Assembly: GCF_900104815.1 (NCBI RefSeq) | Contig: NZ_FNTD01000003.1 | Coordinates: 1 to 64,000, forward strand | Origin: Streptomyces misionensis | GTDB taxonomy: Bacteria > Actinomycetota > Actinomycetes > Streptomycetales > Streptomycetaceae | Direction of reading: 5' to 3' | Length of the DNA: 64,000 nucleotides | Part shown: positions 15,600 through 23,458 of the stretch, piece after piece | How positions within the stretch are numbered: the first letter of the stretch is position 1 | Layout of the letters: each line of letters starts with the position of its first letter | The notes under the pieces: generated by a model | Seen by the model: the letters and a program-made list of their open reading frames with translations, nothing else | The model's database searches: none | What the model was told of the DNA's origin: nothing | Program-made: the position numbers and the translations under genes

Positions 15600-15805
15600 C
15601 ATGCCCGGTCAGTCAGAAGATCAACCGACCGAGTCGACGACCTCGAACTCACGCCCACCAAGATCGATAGAGCAACGACTTCTCAGCAAGCCAGGTCAGG
15701 TGTCACCTATCCGTGCAGCAGTCCCCGGCGACGCGTCAGCGCGGCGTCAGGTGGTCCCGTCAGACTTAGGAACCGTCCAACCTGAACTACCGCTAGGAGA
15801 ACGCA
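15600..15805 (+). promoter_or_regulatory. Upstream region of the RiPP-like operon
   Basis: About 200 bases without a gene, ending in a good ribosome site (AGGAG, 5 bases before ATG 15806). A GGGGCCTCC/GGAGGCCCC inverted pair with a long loop lies just upstream (about 15538-15595). No clear -35/-10 pair stands out. The operon promoter must lie here because the upstream genes face the other way. Confidence 0.4.
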
Positions 15806-15937
15806 ATGAACGTGACGCATACCGTGGGCGTCACCGATCTTGACGATCAGCAGATCACCGAGGTCAGTGACGTCGAGATCGAGCTCGACCTGGACACGAA
15901 CGCGCCTCACTACCTGTACAGCCCGAGCGCGGGCTGA
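15806..15937 (+). CDS. Candidate RiPP precursor peptide
   Basis: 43 residues. The N-terminal part is acidic and leader-like (VGVTDLDDQQITEV, then EIELDLD at residues 24-30); the last 13 residues, TNAPHYLYSPSAG, lack acidic residues and hold Asn, His, two Tyr and two Ser, a plausible core with several hydroxylation or acylation targets. The ELDLD phrase recalls the LD motif of FxLD-type RiPP leaders, a loose resemblance. Support comes from a strong AGGAG ribosome site, an attenuating hairpin 26 bases after the stop, and a HExxH peptide-modification-like gene next in the operon. No homologue is recognised; the core boundary is a guess. Confidence 0.65.
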   Translation: MNVTHTVGVTDLDDQQITEVSDVEIELDLDTNAPHYLYSPSAG

Positions 15938-15963
15938 TGGCCGACGAGGCGTAGCCAAGCCAC

Positions 15964-16013
15964 CGTCGAGGCGGTGGACGCGGATGCAGTATTTAGTGTC
16001 CACCGCCTCGACG
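15964..16013 (+). terminator. Attenuator/terminator between precursor and enzymes
   Basis: Perfect 16-bp stem (CGTCGAGGCGGTGGAC at 15964-15979 with its complement at 15998-16013), 18-base loop. In RiPP operons such a hairpin lets the short precursor message accumulate above the enzyme message. It could also act as a full terminator, with a second promoter in 16014-16171. Confidence 0.8.
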
Positions 16014-16171
16014 TTGATTCGTTTCTTTTGGATATCACCCGGATACGGGGACAGATAAAGATGGCTACGGCCGTCGGCTTGCTGACAGAGAACTGAATGT
16101 CTGCCCGGCCTGTGCGCGCGTGCAGACCCAAACACCGGTCTTAGGTGCCGAACGGAAGGGACACTTCTCGA

Positions 16172-17146
16172 ATGTCGAGAATACCGGTCAATCTCCGAGG
16201 GCCCATCGAGACGGTGCAGGTTAGTCTGACCGGTACGCAGCGCCTCTCTGCCATTTATCACCGAAACGTGGCCCAGCGTCTTGTCCGGGCTCTTCCGCTC
16301 GCGGAGGGCGAGTCGTGCCAGTTGGAGTGTTTAATGGCCCGCGCTCGCTCAGTCCAGTGGTTGAGTCCGGAAGCGGTGCATCGCTTATATCAGTTACCAA
16401 GGTATCCGCTGCACGCTGACGACCAGCCTTGGCTGAGTGAAGTTCTTTACCAAGCGGCGCTAGCAACGCCTTCAGCGACCCCCTACACCGGCCCGAAGGC
16501 ATCATGGATCGTGAACGCGTTGAGGGAATTAATCGAGCCTTCCGCGAACGAGTATCCAGTCGTAATCGATCTGCCCCGCCGTTTGCGCGTTTCTCTCGAA
16601 ATAGCCAGGCGTGCTTTTTCCCTGGCCTGGCCTGAAGCGTGGGCGGAGCACAATCTCCTGGTGAAGTACCTGGTTTTCATCGATGCACAGCCGATGCGGT
16701 CGGCGACGCATCAGACGACGTTTGGCGCCGTCTATCTCGAAGCAAACGCGGCCGAAGATCCTTTGAATCTCTTCTTGGATCTGGTGCACGAGACGGGTCA
16801 CCACGCACTCGCGTTGCGTGATCAGTTTGCCGGATTTCTGAAGAATCCAGATGCGTTGAGCGAGCATCCGTTGCGTCCAGGGGCACGTCCGCTGAGAGGC
16901 GTTCTCCACGCCGCCTTTGTGCTGTGGCGCATGGCCGAAGCACTCCGCCGCTATGACCAGGTCGCCCCGCGAGGAGGTCCGCTTGACGGACACCCGTGGC
17001 AGACACAGCACGCGGAGCTGGCGGAGCAACTGCTAGCAGTACTGCAGAGGTTAGACGCGGACGCCCAGTGGACAGACTCCGGGCTTGCATTACGTCGAAG
17101 CCTGACCGAAAACTGCCAGAAGATCCGCTCCCAAGTGGCCAGTTAA
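16172..17146 (+). CDS. HExxH protein, putative peptide beta-hydroxylase
   Basis: 324 residues from ATG 16172 (GGAAGGG about 10 bases upstream). The key motif is HETGH at residues 206-210, preceded by AAEDPLNLFLDL and followed by RPLRGVLHAAFVLWRM with H246, a likely third metal ligand. This HExxH...RP..G..H pattern matches the mod_HExxH family found beside RiPP precursors, members of which have been proposed to be Fe(II)/2-oxoglutarate peptide beta-hydroxylases rather than proteases. The N-terminal 150 residues are helical with no signal peptide. A cytosolic metallopeptidase is the alternative. TTA codons (first at 16331) suggest bldA dependence. Confidence 0.65.
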   Translation: MSRIPVNLRGPIETVQVSLTGTQRLSAIYHRNVAQRLVRALPLAEGESCQLECLMARARSVQWLSPEAVHRLYQLPRYPLHADDQPWLSEVLYQAALATPSATPYTGPKASWIVNALRELIEPSANEYPVVIDLPRRLRVSLEIARRAFSLAWPEAWAEHNLLVKYLVFIDAQPMRSATHQTTFGAVYLEANAAEDPLNLFLDLVHETGHHALALRDQFAGFLKNPDALSEHPLRPGARPLRGVLHAAFVLWRMAEALRRYDQVAPRGGPLDGHPWQTQHAELAEQLLAVLQRLDADAQWTDSGLALRRSLTENCQKIRSQVAS

Positions 17147-17212
17147 TCACCCGATACCTCGCACCGGAAATGCACGCCAGAGCTGTTCGAATCCTCTCCA
17201 AAGGGGCTTTCG

Positions 17213-18505
17213 GTGAAAGAATACCTAGAAAACTGTCGCATCTTCTTCGCACATCGTGAAGCGCGCTTAATCTTCGCGGCCGGTTTTCTTTCAACGGCTG
17301 GGGCGTGGCTTCTCCTTGTCTGTATGAGCATTGTGCTGTACCGTGCGGCAGGTATCGGACTGCTAGGGCTCTACAGTGTCCTGCGGATATTGGTTCCGGT
17401 GATTTCCGGACCTTTTCTGGGGCAGCTGAGTGCAGCTTACCAGCCGCGGACGATCATGATTGCGGTTGACTTGGTCCGTGCAGTCGCAGTCACGGTGATC
17501 GCGATTACTGCCGCCGCCGGGGGATCGCCGTTTCTCCTGCTGGCCATTGTACTCGTCTGCAGCCTCGCCGGCACCGTGTACGCACCGGCCGAGCGTCGCC
17601 TGCAACGTGATCTGGCTGATACCGAAAACCGTGCTGCAGCGAATTCCGTCCTGGGTATTTCCAGCAGTTTGGCGATGGTCATTGCTCCCGCGCTAAGCGG
17701 CTTGCTTGGTACCTCCGTGAGCCCCCTGGTGCTGATTGGGTTCGACTTCGTCAGTTTCCTCGGATCTGCCGCCTTACTGTGGCGGGTATCCCAGCGCTCT
17801 CTTTCGGACCCGGCCACGACACTGAAGGTGAAGTCGTCACTGCGTATCGCAATAAGCGCTCTCGCCGGTGACCGCGTCGTCCTGTCATGCTTTCTCACTC
17901 AAGGGGCTATGTCCGTGGGTGCCGGCGGTTCTCTGGTCGTACTGATGCCGATCGCCGAACGAGCGACTGGACATGACTCAGCGTATGGCTGGACCACAGC
18001 AGCCATAGGCATCGGAGCCGTGGCCGGCATGGCGCTCGGGGCCCCGATGGCCAGTAAAATCCGGGTGCGGCTGTCCGCTCTGTGCGTCATCGTCATGGGG
18101 ATCATGCTCTGTACGCTTGTCACCGCAAACAACTGGCTCGCCGTACTTCTGATCTCCCTCTCTTTCGGAATCTTGGCGAACACACCGACAGCTTTGCTGT
18201 GGACGGTCTATGGCACCAGGGTTTCCGAGAGTAAATCAGGGCCGCTCTATGGCCTTGTCCAGTCCCTTATTGTCGGCGGTAATGCTCTTGGCGGCGTCAT
18301 CGCTAGCGCCTCTACCGCTCAATTCGGGATGCGATCTTGCTTTGTCCTGGGTGCTGTTACTGCGGGGTTTGCCGCTGTAGCGATGATAATCACCCCCTCG
18401 CCTGCAAGCCTGACGGAGATTCGTCCTACCCAAGACCAAGCCCACCCAGGAGATGAGACCCAGGGCGGGGATCTCTCACGTGACCCGCATGATCAACTCG
18501 CATAG
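17213..18505 (+). CDS. MFS exporter
   Basis: 430 residues, GTG start after AAGGGG. About 12 hydrophobic segments, e.g. LIFAAGFLSTAGAWLLLVCM, FLLLAIVLVCSLAGTVYAPA and AIGIGAVAGMALGAPMASKI, with a cytoplasmic loop after the sixth and a hydrophilic C-terminal tail of about 35 residues. The A-x3-R-x3 layout around APAERRLQRDLADTENRAAA is typical of drug/peptide efflux MFS proteins. It follows the HExxH gene by 66 bases and precedes the acyltransferase, so it probably exports the finished product and may give self-resistance. A TTA codon lies at 17774. Confidence 0.85.
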   Translation: MKEYLENCRIFFAHREARLIFAAGFLSTAGAWLLLVCMSIVLYRAAGIGLLGLYSVLRILVPVISGPFLGQLSAAYQPRTIMIAVDLVRAVAVTVIAITAAAGGSPFLLLAIVLVCSLAGTVYAPAERRLQRDLADTENRAAANSVLGISSSLAMVIAPALSGLLGTSVSPLVLIGFDFVSFLGSAALLWRVSQRSLSDPATTLKVKSSLRIAISALAGDRVVLSCFLTQGAMSVGAGGSLVVLMPIAERATGHDSAYGWTTAAIGIGAVAGMALGAPMASKIRVRLSALCVIVMGIMLCTLVTANNWLAVLLISLSFGILANTPTALLWTVYGTRVSESKSGPLYGLVQSLIVGGNALGGVIASASTAQFGMRSCFVLGAVTAGFAAVAMIITPSPASLTEIRPTQDQAHPGDETQGGDLSRDPHDQLA

Positions 18506-18642
18506 ATGTAAAATAGCAGTGCGGTATTGGGGCGTCGCACTTTGGGGGTACAGCATTCCAAACTCGTAATTCTGTACACCGCCAGCGCACGCAGGGCCAT
18601 CAATTGCGAGACCTATCCGGTAGCTTTTCGAAGGAAGTCTCC

Positions 18643-19662
18643 GTGGAGAATTTCACGCTGTACGTTAACGCAGTCGGCGCGTCCCTGCCGCCCGCCATAT
18701 CTGTGCGAGAGGCTATCGATGCTGGGCTCTACCCCGCCGAACGGGCGGAAGAGAGCCGACAAGTTGCGGCAACCGTCGCACCATTGGACCGCCCAGCGCC
18801 CGATCTTGCCGTCGACGCCGCACGCATCGCCCTCCAGCGCTCCGGAATCGCCCCGGCCACCGTCGGATTCCTCTCGTACTCCTCCGTACTGGACACTGGC
18901 TTCGACATGTGGAATGCGGCCTCATACGTCCAGCGTGAGGTCCAAATTCCGCCGGGCCCGGCAGTTGTGGCCGAGATTAACAGCGGATGCACAGGCGTGA
19001 TAGTTAGTCTCCAATTCGCCCGTGCGCAACTCCTTTGCATGCCTGATGCCGAAGCGGCACTGATCGTAGCAAGCGATTGCTTCCGGGCTCCGGAATTTGA
19101 CCGCTGGAACAGCGACGTCGGGTCAATCTACGGAGATTGCGGAAGTGCCATCGTAGTCAGCCGCCGCCCCGGTCCACTGCGGCTCGAAGGATTAGCCGTT
19201 CACACGGACCCTATTATTGAACCGTTGATACGTGGGCACGACCCATTTCGCACTTCGCTACACGCCGGCGCACAGCCGATCAATTTGTCTCAGCGGAGTT
19301 GGGACTCTGTCCCCGAATTTAATGTGGAGGAACTCCGAGAGCGCTTGGTCAACGGGCCTCGCTCCGTCATACATCGAGTGACCAAGGCAGCGGGGATCGA
19401 CCTCGGCGACGTAGCACACGTGATCCTGCCATCCTTGGGCTATAACGTCCTGCAACCCATTTACTTTCACGGAATTGGGATCGATCCGGAACGGACGACG
19501 TTCGACTATGGCCGTGGCATCGGTCACGCTGGGGCGTCAGACCCGATCATCGGCATTGACTACCTCCTCACCTCCGGTCGTCTCTGTCCCGGGGACTGGG
19601 TGCTAGCGGTGGCCAGTGGTTTCGCGTTCCTGTGGGGTGCAGCCCTCTTCCAAGTATGCTGA
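18643..19662 (+). CDS. KASIII-like acyltransferase, Cys-Ser-Asp variant
   Basis: 339 residues from GTG 18643 (AAGGAAG 7 bases upstream). Thiolase fold of the FabH type: nucleophile Cys at residue 116 in INSGCTG, YGDCGSAIVV dimer-interface segment, and GHAGASD with Asp300. Where FabH has the HQAN His, this protein reads ILPSLGYN, i.e. Ser264. Cys and Asp at these places are hallmarks of the CerJ/ChlB3 branch, which moves acyl groups from an ACP to a hydroxyl or another carrier instead of condensing with malonyl-ACP. An ACP gene follows, so the donor is probably that ACP; the acceptor could be a hydroxylated peptide. TTA at 19192. Confidence 0.8.
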   Translation: MENFTLYVNAVGASLPPAISVREAIDAGLYPAERAEESRQVAATVAPLDRPAPDLAVDAARIALQRSGIAPATVGFLSYSSVLDTGFDMWNAASYVQREVQIPPGPAVVAEINSGCTGVIVSLQFARAQLLCMPDAEAALIVASDCFRAPEFDRWNSDVGSIYGDCGSAIVVSRRPGPLRLEGLAVHTDPIIEPLIRGHDPFRTSLHAGAQPINLSQRSWDSVPEFNVEELRERLVNGPRSVIHRVTKAAGIDLGDVAHVILPSLGYNVLQPIYFHGIGIDPERTTFDYGRGIGHAGASDPIIGIDYLLTSGRLCPGDWVLAVASGFAFLWGAALFQVC

Positions 19663-19806
19663 CGGAGTTTAGAATCATGTGCAGTGAGATCTTGTTACCT
19701 GTTGGGGAAACTGAATAGAGGCACTCTGCCCAGACCTACCATGCCCAAGGCTGCGCCCAGGCTGTTTCCGTAATACAGTCGGGCCTGATTCATCGGGGAG
19801 TAAGGC

Positions 19807-20058
19807 TTGACTGCCGAAATTAAGAGCATCGTCGCACGCGTCCTGGAAATCCCGGTGGACTCCGTGCACGACGACCTGAGCCCGGAAACGTCGGGAGTGT
19901 GGACCAGCCTCAACCACGTTAGACTCATCGCAGCAGTGGAAGACGCGTACAGCATTAAATTCCAGTCGAATGAGATCAGATCCGTTCGCAGTGTATCCGC
20001 TCTGCGTCGGATCGTATTGATGAAGACCGGGGGCCGGCGACATGAAAGCGCTGAGTGA
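19807..20058 (+). CDS. Acyl carrier protein
   Basis: 83 residues, TTG start preceded by GGGGAG. Helical ACP fold: EIKSIVARVLEIPVDSVHDD, then the 4'-phosphopantetheine site W-T-S-L (residues about 32-35) in place of the usual DSL, then NHVRLIAAVEDAYSIKF, and a C-terminal SVSALRRIV helix. The WxSLxHxxLI form is seen in ACPs that carry short acyl units made by dedicated enzymes rather than fatty-acid chains. Its end overlaps the start of E1-alpha by 17 bases, so it is made together with the dehydrogenase that should load it. Confidence 0.85.
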   Translation: MTAEIKSIVARVLEIPVDSVHDDLSPETSGVWTSLNHVRLIAAVEDAYSIKFQSNEIRSVRSVSALRRIVLMKTGGRRHESAE

Positions 20059-20938
20059 AGCCGATGTGGATCTCTTGCTTCTGATACGCCACTTCGAGAT
20101 GGCTTTGCTGGATTTGTACGCCCGTGGGGAGGTCAGCGGGACCACCCACACCTGTCTGGGACAAGAATACATTCCGGTCGCCTTGGCTCCGTTACTCCAC
20201 GTGAACGACTTCATCTTCAGCAATCACCGTGGACACGGCCACTATCTTGCGCGGACTGGCGACCCTGAAGGCCTCCTGGCTGAGATCCTCGGCCGCGAAG
20301 GGGCTCCCTGTCAGGGAGTCGGCGGAAGCCAGCATCTCCACCGCGACCGGTACTTCTCCACCGGAATCCAGGGGGAAAGTCTGGCTGTGAGCGTGGGCGT
20401 GGCGCTCCATGAGAAGCGGATGGGACGAGCCTCACTCGTCGCCGCGTATATCGGTGACGGCACCTGGGGCGAAGGCGCTGTTTACGAAGCTCTCAATCTG
20501 GCACAGTTGTGGCGACTTCCTTTGCTGGTCGTTGTGGAGAACAACGGCATCGCCCAATCCACCCCGACCGAACGGCACATGGCGGGAACTGTGGCCGGTC
20601 GGTCTGCGGCTTTCGGGATTGCCCACCACCTCGTCAGGTCGACCGACATCTCCCGTATCCGGGCCGAGTTAGCTCCGCGGATCTCCCGCGTACGTACCCG
20701 ACACGAGCCGCTGGTCGTGGAGTTCGTCACCTCCCGGTTGGGGCCGCACAGCAAAGGGGACGACACGCGGACTAGCGACGAACTGGCCGCCGTCCGGGCT
20801 AACGACTGGTACACCGACTATGCGGAGCGGCGGGGGGAGTCCTTCCTGGCCGCTGACGCCAGGCAGCGTCAAAGGGTTGCTGCGATCACGGAGGCTGTAC
20901 TGCGGCGCCCCCTCTGTACTTGGGAGGAGGCAGGTTGA
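20042..20938 (+). CDS. Thiamine-diphosphate dehydrogenase E1 alpha
   Basis: 298 residues, ATG inside the ACP gene. The thiamine-binding motif is complete: GDG at 138-140 through NN at 167-168 (IGDGTWGEGAVYEALNLAQL ... VVVENNG). Also present are THTCLGQEYIPVAL and FSNHRGHGHYLA, typical of pyruvate/acetoin/branched-chain 2-oxo acid dehydrogenases. It is short of the usual 320-400 residues and lacks the regulatory extensions. It should decarboxylate a 2-oxo acid, or split a ketose as in the NapB/NapD glycolyl-ACP system, and pass the two-carbon or acyl unit to the fused E2. TTA codon at 20669. Confidence 0.88.
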   Translation: MKALSEADVDLLLLIRHFEMALLDLYARGEVSGTTHTCLGQEYIPVALAPLLHVNDFIFSNHRGHGHYLARTGDPEGLLAEILGREGAPCQGVGGSQHLHRDRYFSTGIQGESLAVSVGVALHEKRMGRASLVAAYIGDGTWGEGAVYEALNLAQLWRLPLLVVVENNGIAQSTPTERHMAGTVAGRSAAFGIAHHLVRSTDISRIRAELAPRISRVRTRHEPLVVEFVTSRLGPHSKGDDTRTSDELAAVRANDWYTDYAERRGESFLAADARQRQRVAAITEAVLRRPLCTWEEAG

Positions 20939-23142
20939 TGGCCCGTAACAAACGCCTGGCCGAGAGCCTGAATGGTGCCCTGCACTCACTTTTCGAGCGG
21001 CACAGCGACCTCTATCTGCTTGGCGAGGACATAGTTGATCCCTACGGCGGGGCATTCAAGATCACGAAGGGTCTGTCGACTCGCTTTCCCGACCGCGTGT
21101 TTACTACGCCGATCAGCGAGAACGCGATCATCGGGGCCGCCGGCGGGCTAGCACTGTGCGGAAATCGCGTTATCGCCGAAATCATGTTCGGCGATTTCCT
21201 CGCCCTCGGTTTCGATCAGATCCTCAATTTCGCCACCAAGACGGTTTCCCTATACGGCGGCCGCAAGCAGATGCGTCTCGTGGTGAGGTGTCCGGTCGGC
21301 GGACATCGGGGCTATGGGCCCACGCACAGCCAGAACCTGCAGAAGCACTTCGTCGGTATCCCGCACCTGTCGCTGTACGAGCTGACCTCTTTCCACGACT
21401 CCGAGGCGCTCCTCGACGATGCCTTCGATCGCGGTGAACCCGCCATCTTCTTCGAGCCCAAGGTGCTGTATACCCAGCGCACCCATCGGGGCGGGAGACT
21501 CGACGAGACGTTCGCCTATCGGCATCTGGAAGGACCAGGCCACTGGGTGCACGTGTACCCAACGCGTGAAGAGGAGCGGCCCGCCGAACGTACGCTCGTC
21601 GTAGTGGCCCCTGGCGGAACCGCTGCCGCCGCGGTGACTGCGGCACGTGTGCTGACTGGTGCAGATCTGTCCGTACATATTCTGATACCAGCGCTGCTCT
21701 ATCCACTCGAACTCGAGCCAGCCATGGAGGTCCTGCGCGGTGCATCTGGGATATGCGTCGCCGAGGAGAGCACAAGTGGTGGCACATGGGGGACGGAAGT
21801 CGCCCGGCACGTTCACGAGCGGCTATGGGGCCGCATGCCGCAGCCAGTGAAGCTGCTGAGCTCCCGGGACAGCATCATTCCCAGCGCGCCGCATCTGGAG
21901 CGCCATGTCCTGCTCCAGCCCGGTGACATCGTCGACGGCCTATCTGAACTCGCCCGAGCGCAGCTGGACGCGGGCGCACCCACCGTTCTCTACGGGGCCG
22001 AGACTGGCAGGGCTGTGTCGTCCGGACGTGGCGTCGGTAACGACGCGACCAGCCGACCGCCGCAAGCAGCAGAAGTGCCGGAAGAGGTGATCGTACCGAA
22101 ACTAAACAACAACGATACCGAGTACATCTTGCTCAGCTGGCTCATCCAGGACGGTAAGAACGTTGAACGGGACCAGGCGATCGCTGAGGTTGAGACGTCT
22201 AAGGCGGTCGAGGAGCTGTCCGCCACGGTGGCCGGCGTCCTACGGCATCGCGTTGGCGAGGGCGTAGAGTGTCGTCCCGGTGACATCATCGCGGTATTGG
22301 AGCGAGCGGATGGGAAAAGCCCGGCCAGGATCGCAGACGGTGCGGCCGCCGCCTCTACCCGGACGCCGAGTCCTACGAGCGAATTGCCCGACACGACCAC
22401 CGACGCCCATATCGTCGCCCTCGACCGTGCTCAGCAGCTTGTCGGCCAGGTGGTCACCACATCGAGGCGGGAGATCCCCGATGCTTTCGTGCTCCGCCGG
22501 GTCCGGCTCGACGCGGTGCACAGGATCAAACGGGAACTCGACGACCGTTACGCCGAACTTGTAGAGCTGCCGGAGTTGCTCATCAAGGTGATCGGCGGGC
22601 TCCGTGAGGAGTTCCCGCTCTGTTTCTCTTCGCTTGCCGACGCCTGTTCCGTCCGAGTGGCGACTTCAGCAGACGTCGGAGTGACGTTCGACGCCGGCAA
22701 CGGTCTCTTCATCCCCGTGGTGCGCGAGGCGGAGCGACGCTCCCTTACCGAAATCGCCGACAGTCTGGCGGAATTCCGCATGCGGGCGTTTCGCGGTTCC
22801 TTTAGCGAAGAGCACCTACGTGCTCCGTCCATCGTTCTGTCCTGGAACCACGACCCTGGGGTTGTGATGGTCCAGCCTGTGATTCCTCCGGGATTAGCTT
22901 GCGCGGTTTCTGTCGGTGGCGCCCTGGAGGAAATCCGACTCGACGGTTCGGGGCATCCAATTGTGGGCCGGGTGGCACACATCGGCCTGGCCTACGACCA
23001 TCGTATTCTCAACGGCCGGGAAGCTCTCGCCTTCCTTGCTGCACTGGCTGCCGTGTTGGAGGACCATTCCATGGTCGAGCGACTGGTGAAGGAGGGGCAT
23101 GGACCGGACGGGGCCTCCATGAGGCCACCACAGGTTCGCTGA
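20938..23142 (+). CDS. Fused E1 beta / lipoyl / E2 acyltransferase
   Basis: 734 residues, ATG overlapping the E1-alpha stop (TGATG). Residues 1-345 are a transketolase-like E1 beta (SENAIIGAAGGLALCGNRVI, EIMFGDFLALGFDQI). Residues 380-457 are a lipoyl domain with the lipoate-accepting Lys422 in VETSKAVEEL. Residues about 495-734 are an E2 catalytic domain with DHRILNG at 687-693, where catalytic His688 is kept and the usual Asp of DHRxxDG is Asn692. No subunit-binding domain is evident in the linker, and no E3 lies nearby. Fusion of E1 beta to E2 is unusual; the enzyme probably hands its acyl group to the adjacent ACP. TTA at 22894. Confidence 0.85.
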   Translation: MARNKRLAESLNGALHSLFERHSDLYLLGEDIVDPYGGAFKITKGLSTRFPDRVFTTPISENAIIGAAGGLALCGNRVIAEIMFGDFLALGFDQILNFATKTVSLYGGRKQMRLVVRCPVGGHRGYGPTHSQNLQKHFVGIPHLSLYELTSFHDSEALLDDAFDRGEPAIFFEPKVLYTQRTHRGGRLDETFAYRHLEGPGHWVHVYPTREEERPAERTLVVVAPGGTAAAAVTAARVLTGADLSVHILIPALLYPLELEPAMEVLRGASGICVAEESTSGGTWGTEVARHVHERLWGRMPQPVKLLSSRDSIIPSAPHLERHVLLQPGDIVDGLSELARAQLDAGAPTVLYGAETGRAVSSGRGVGNDATSRPPQAAEVPEEVIVPKLNNNDTEYILLSWLIQDGKNVERDQAIAEVETSKAVEELSATVAGVLRHRVGEGVECRPGDIIAVLERADGKSPARIADGAAAASTRTPSPTSELPDTTTDAHIVALDRAQQLVGQVVTTSRREIPDAFVLRRVRLDAVHRIKRELDDRYAELVELPELLIKVIGGLREEFPLCFSSLADACSVRVATSADVGVTFDAGNGLFIPVVREAERRSLTEIADSLAEFRMRAFRGSFSEEHLRAPSIVLSWNHDPGVVMVQPVIPPGLACAVSVGGALEEIRLDGSGHPIVGRVAHIGLAYDHRILNGREALAFLAALAAVLEDHSMVERLVKEGHGPDGASMRPPQVR

Positions 23143-23458
23143 CCACGCAGCGTTTCGGCTGTCGCGACCAGCACGTCGAGCCTGTCGATGTTGGTACCCG
23201 CGCTGGGAGCTTGAGGCTTCGAAGATCGCAAAAGGGTGAACCTTGCCGCGTCCTCCCCTTCGGTGAGGCTGAAGAACAGCGGAACTTCCCAAATCTTCGC
23301 CGCGGTCGCCGGCATGCTGGGACCCGCCAGCGTCTGCGCGAGGCCGACGACAAGCCAGACTCGGCGACGAGGAGGTGGGCTGATCAGGCGGAGCCGGGCC
23401 GCATAGGCGGCGGTGATCCGGCCTCTCTCTCCGAATCGACGAGCGCCAGCTGCTCGCC
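23143..23458. other. Gap after the E1/E2 gene, no supported gene
   Basis: About 315 bases. A minus-strand frame with phrases such as VVGLAQTLAGPSMPATAAKI crosses it but has no start region or family match and overlaps the E2 gene. No strong hairpin follows the E2 stop. I take it as the decayed edge of the island. Confidence 0.4.

Noticed and set aside
15540..15605. tRNA-like 3' end (GGATTCGACACCC) suggesting an integration site at the island's left border
   Set aside because: No cloverleaf can be drawn, the T-loop consensus is imperfect, and no integrase or second attachment copy is seen.
16081..16160. Second very short peptide (15 codons from ATG near 16097) after the hairpin
   Set aside because: No ribosome site and a highly basic composition unlike the first precursor; likely chance.
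18604..18642. TTG 18604 as start of the first KASIII gene
   Set aside because: It lacks a ribosome site; GTG 18643 has AAGGAAG in place and matches the family N-terminus.
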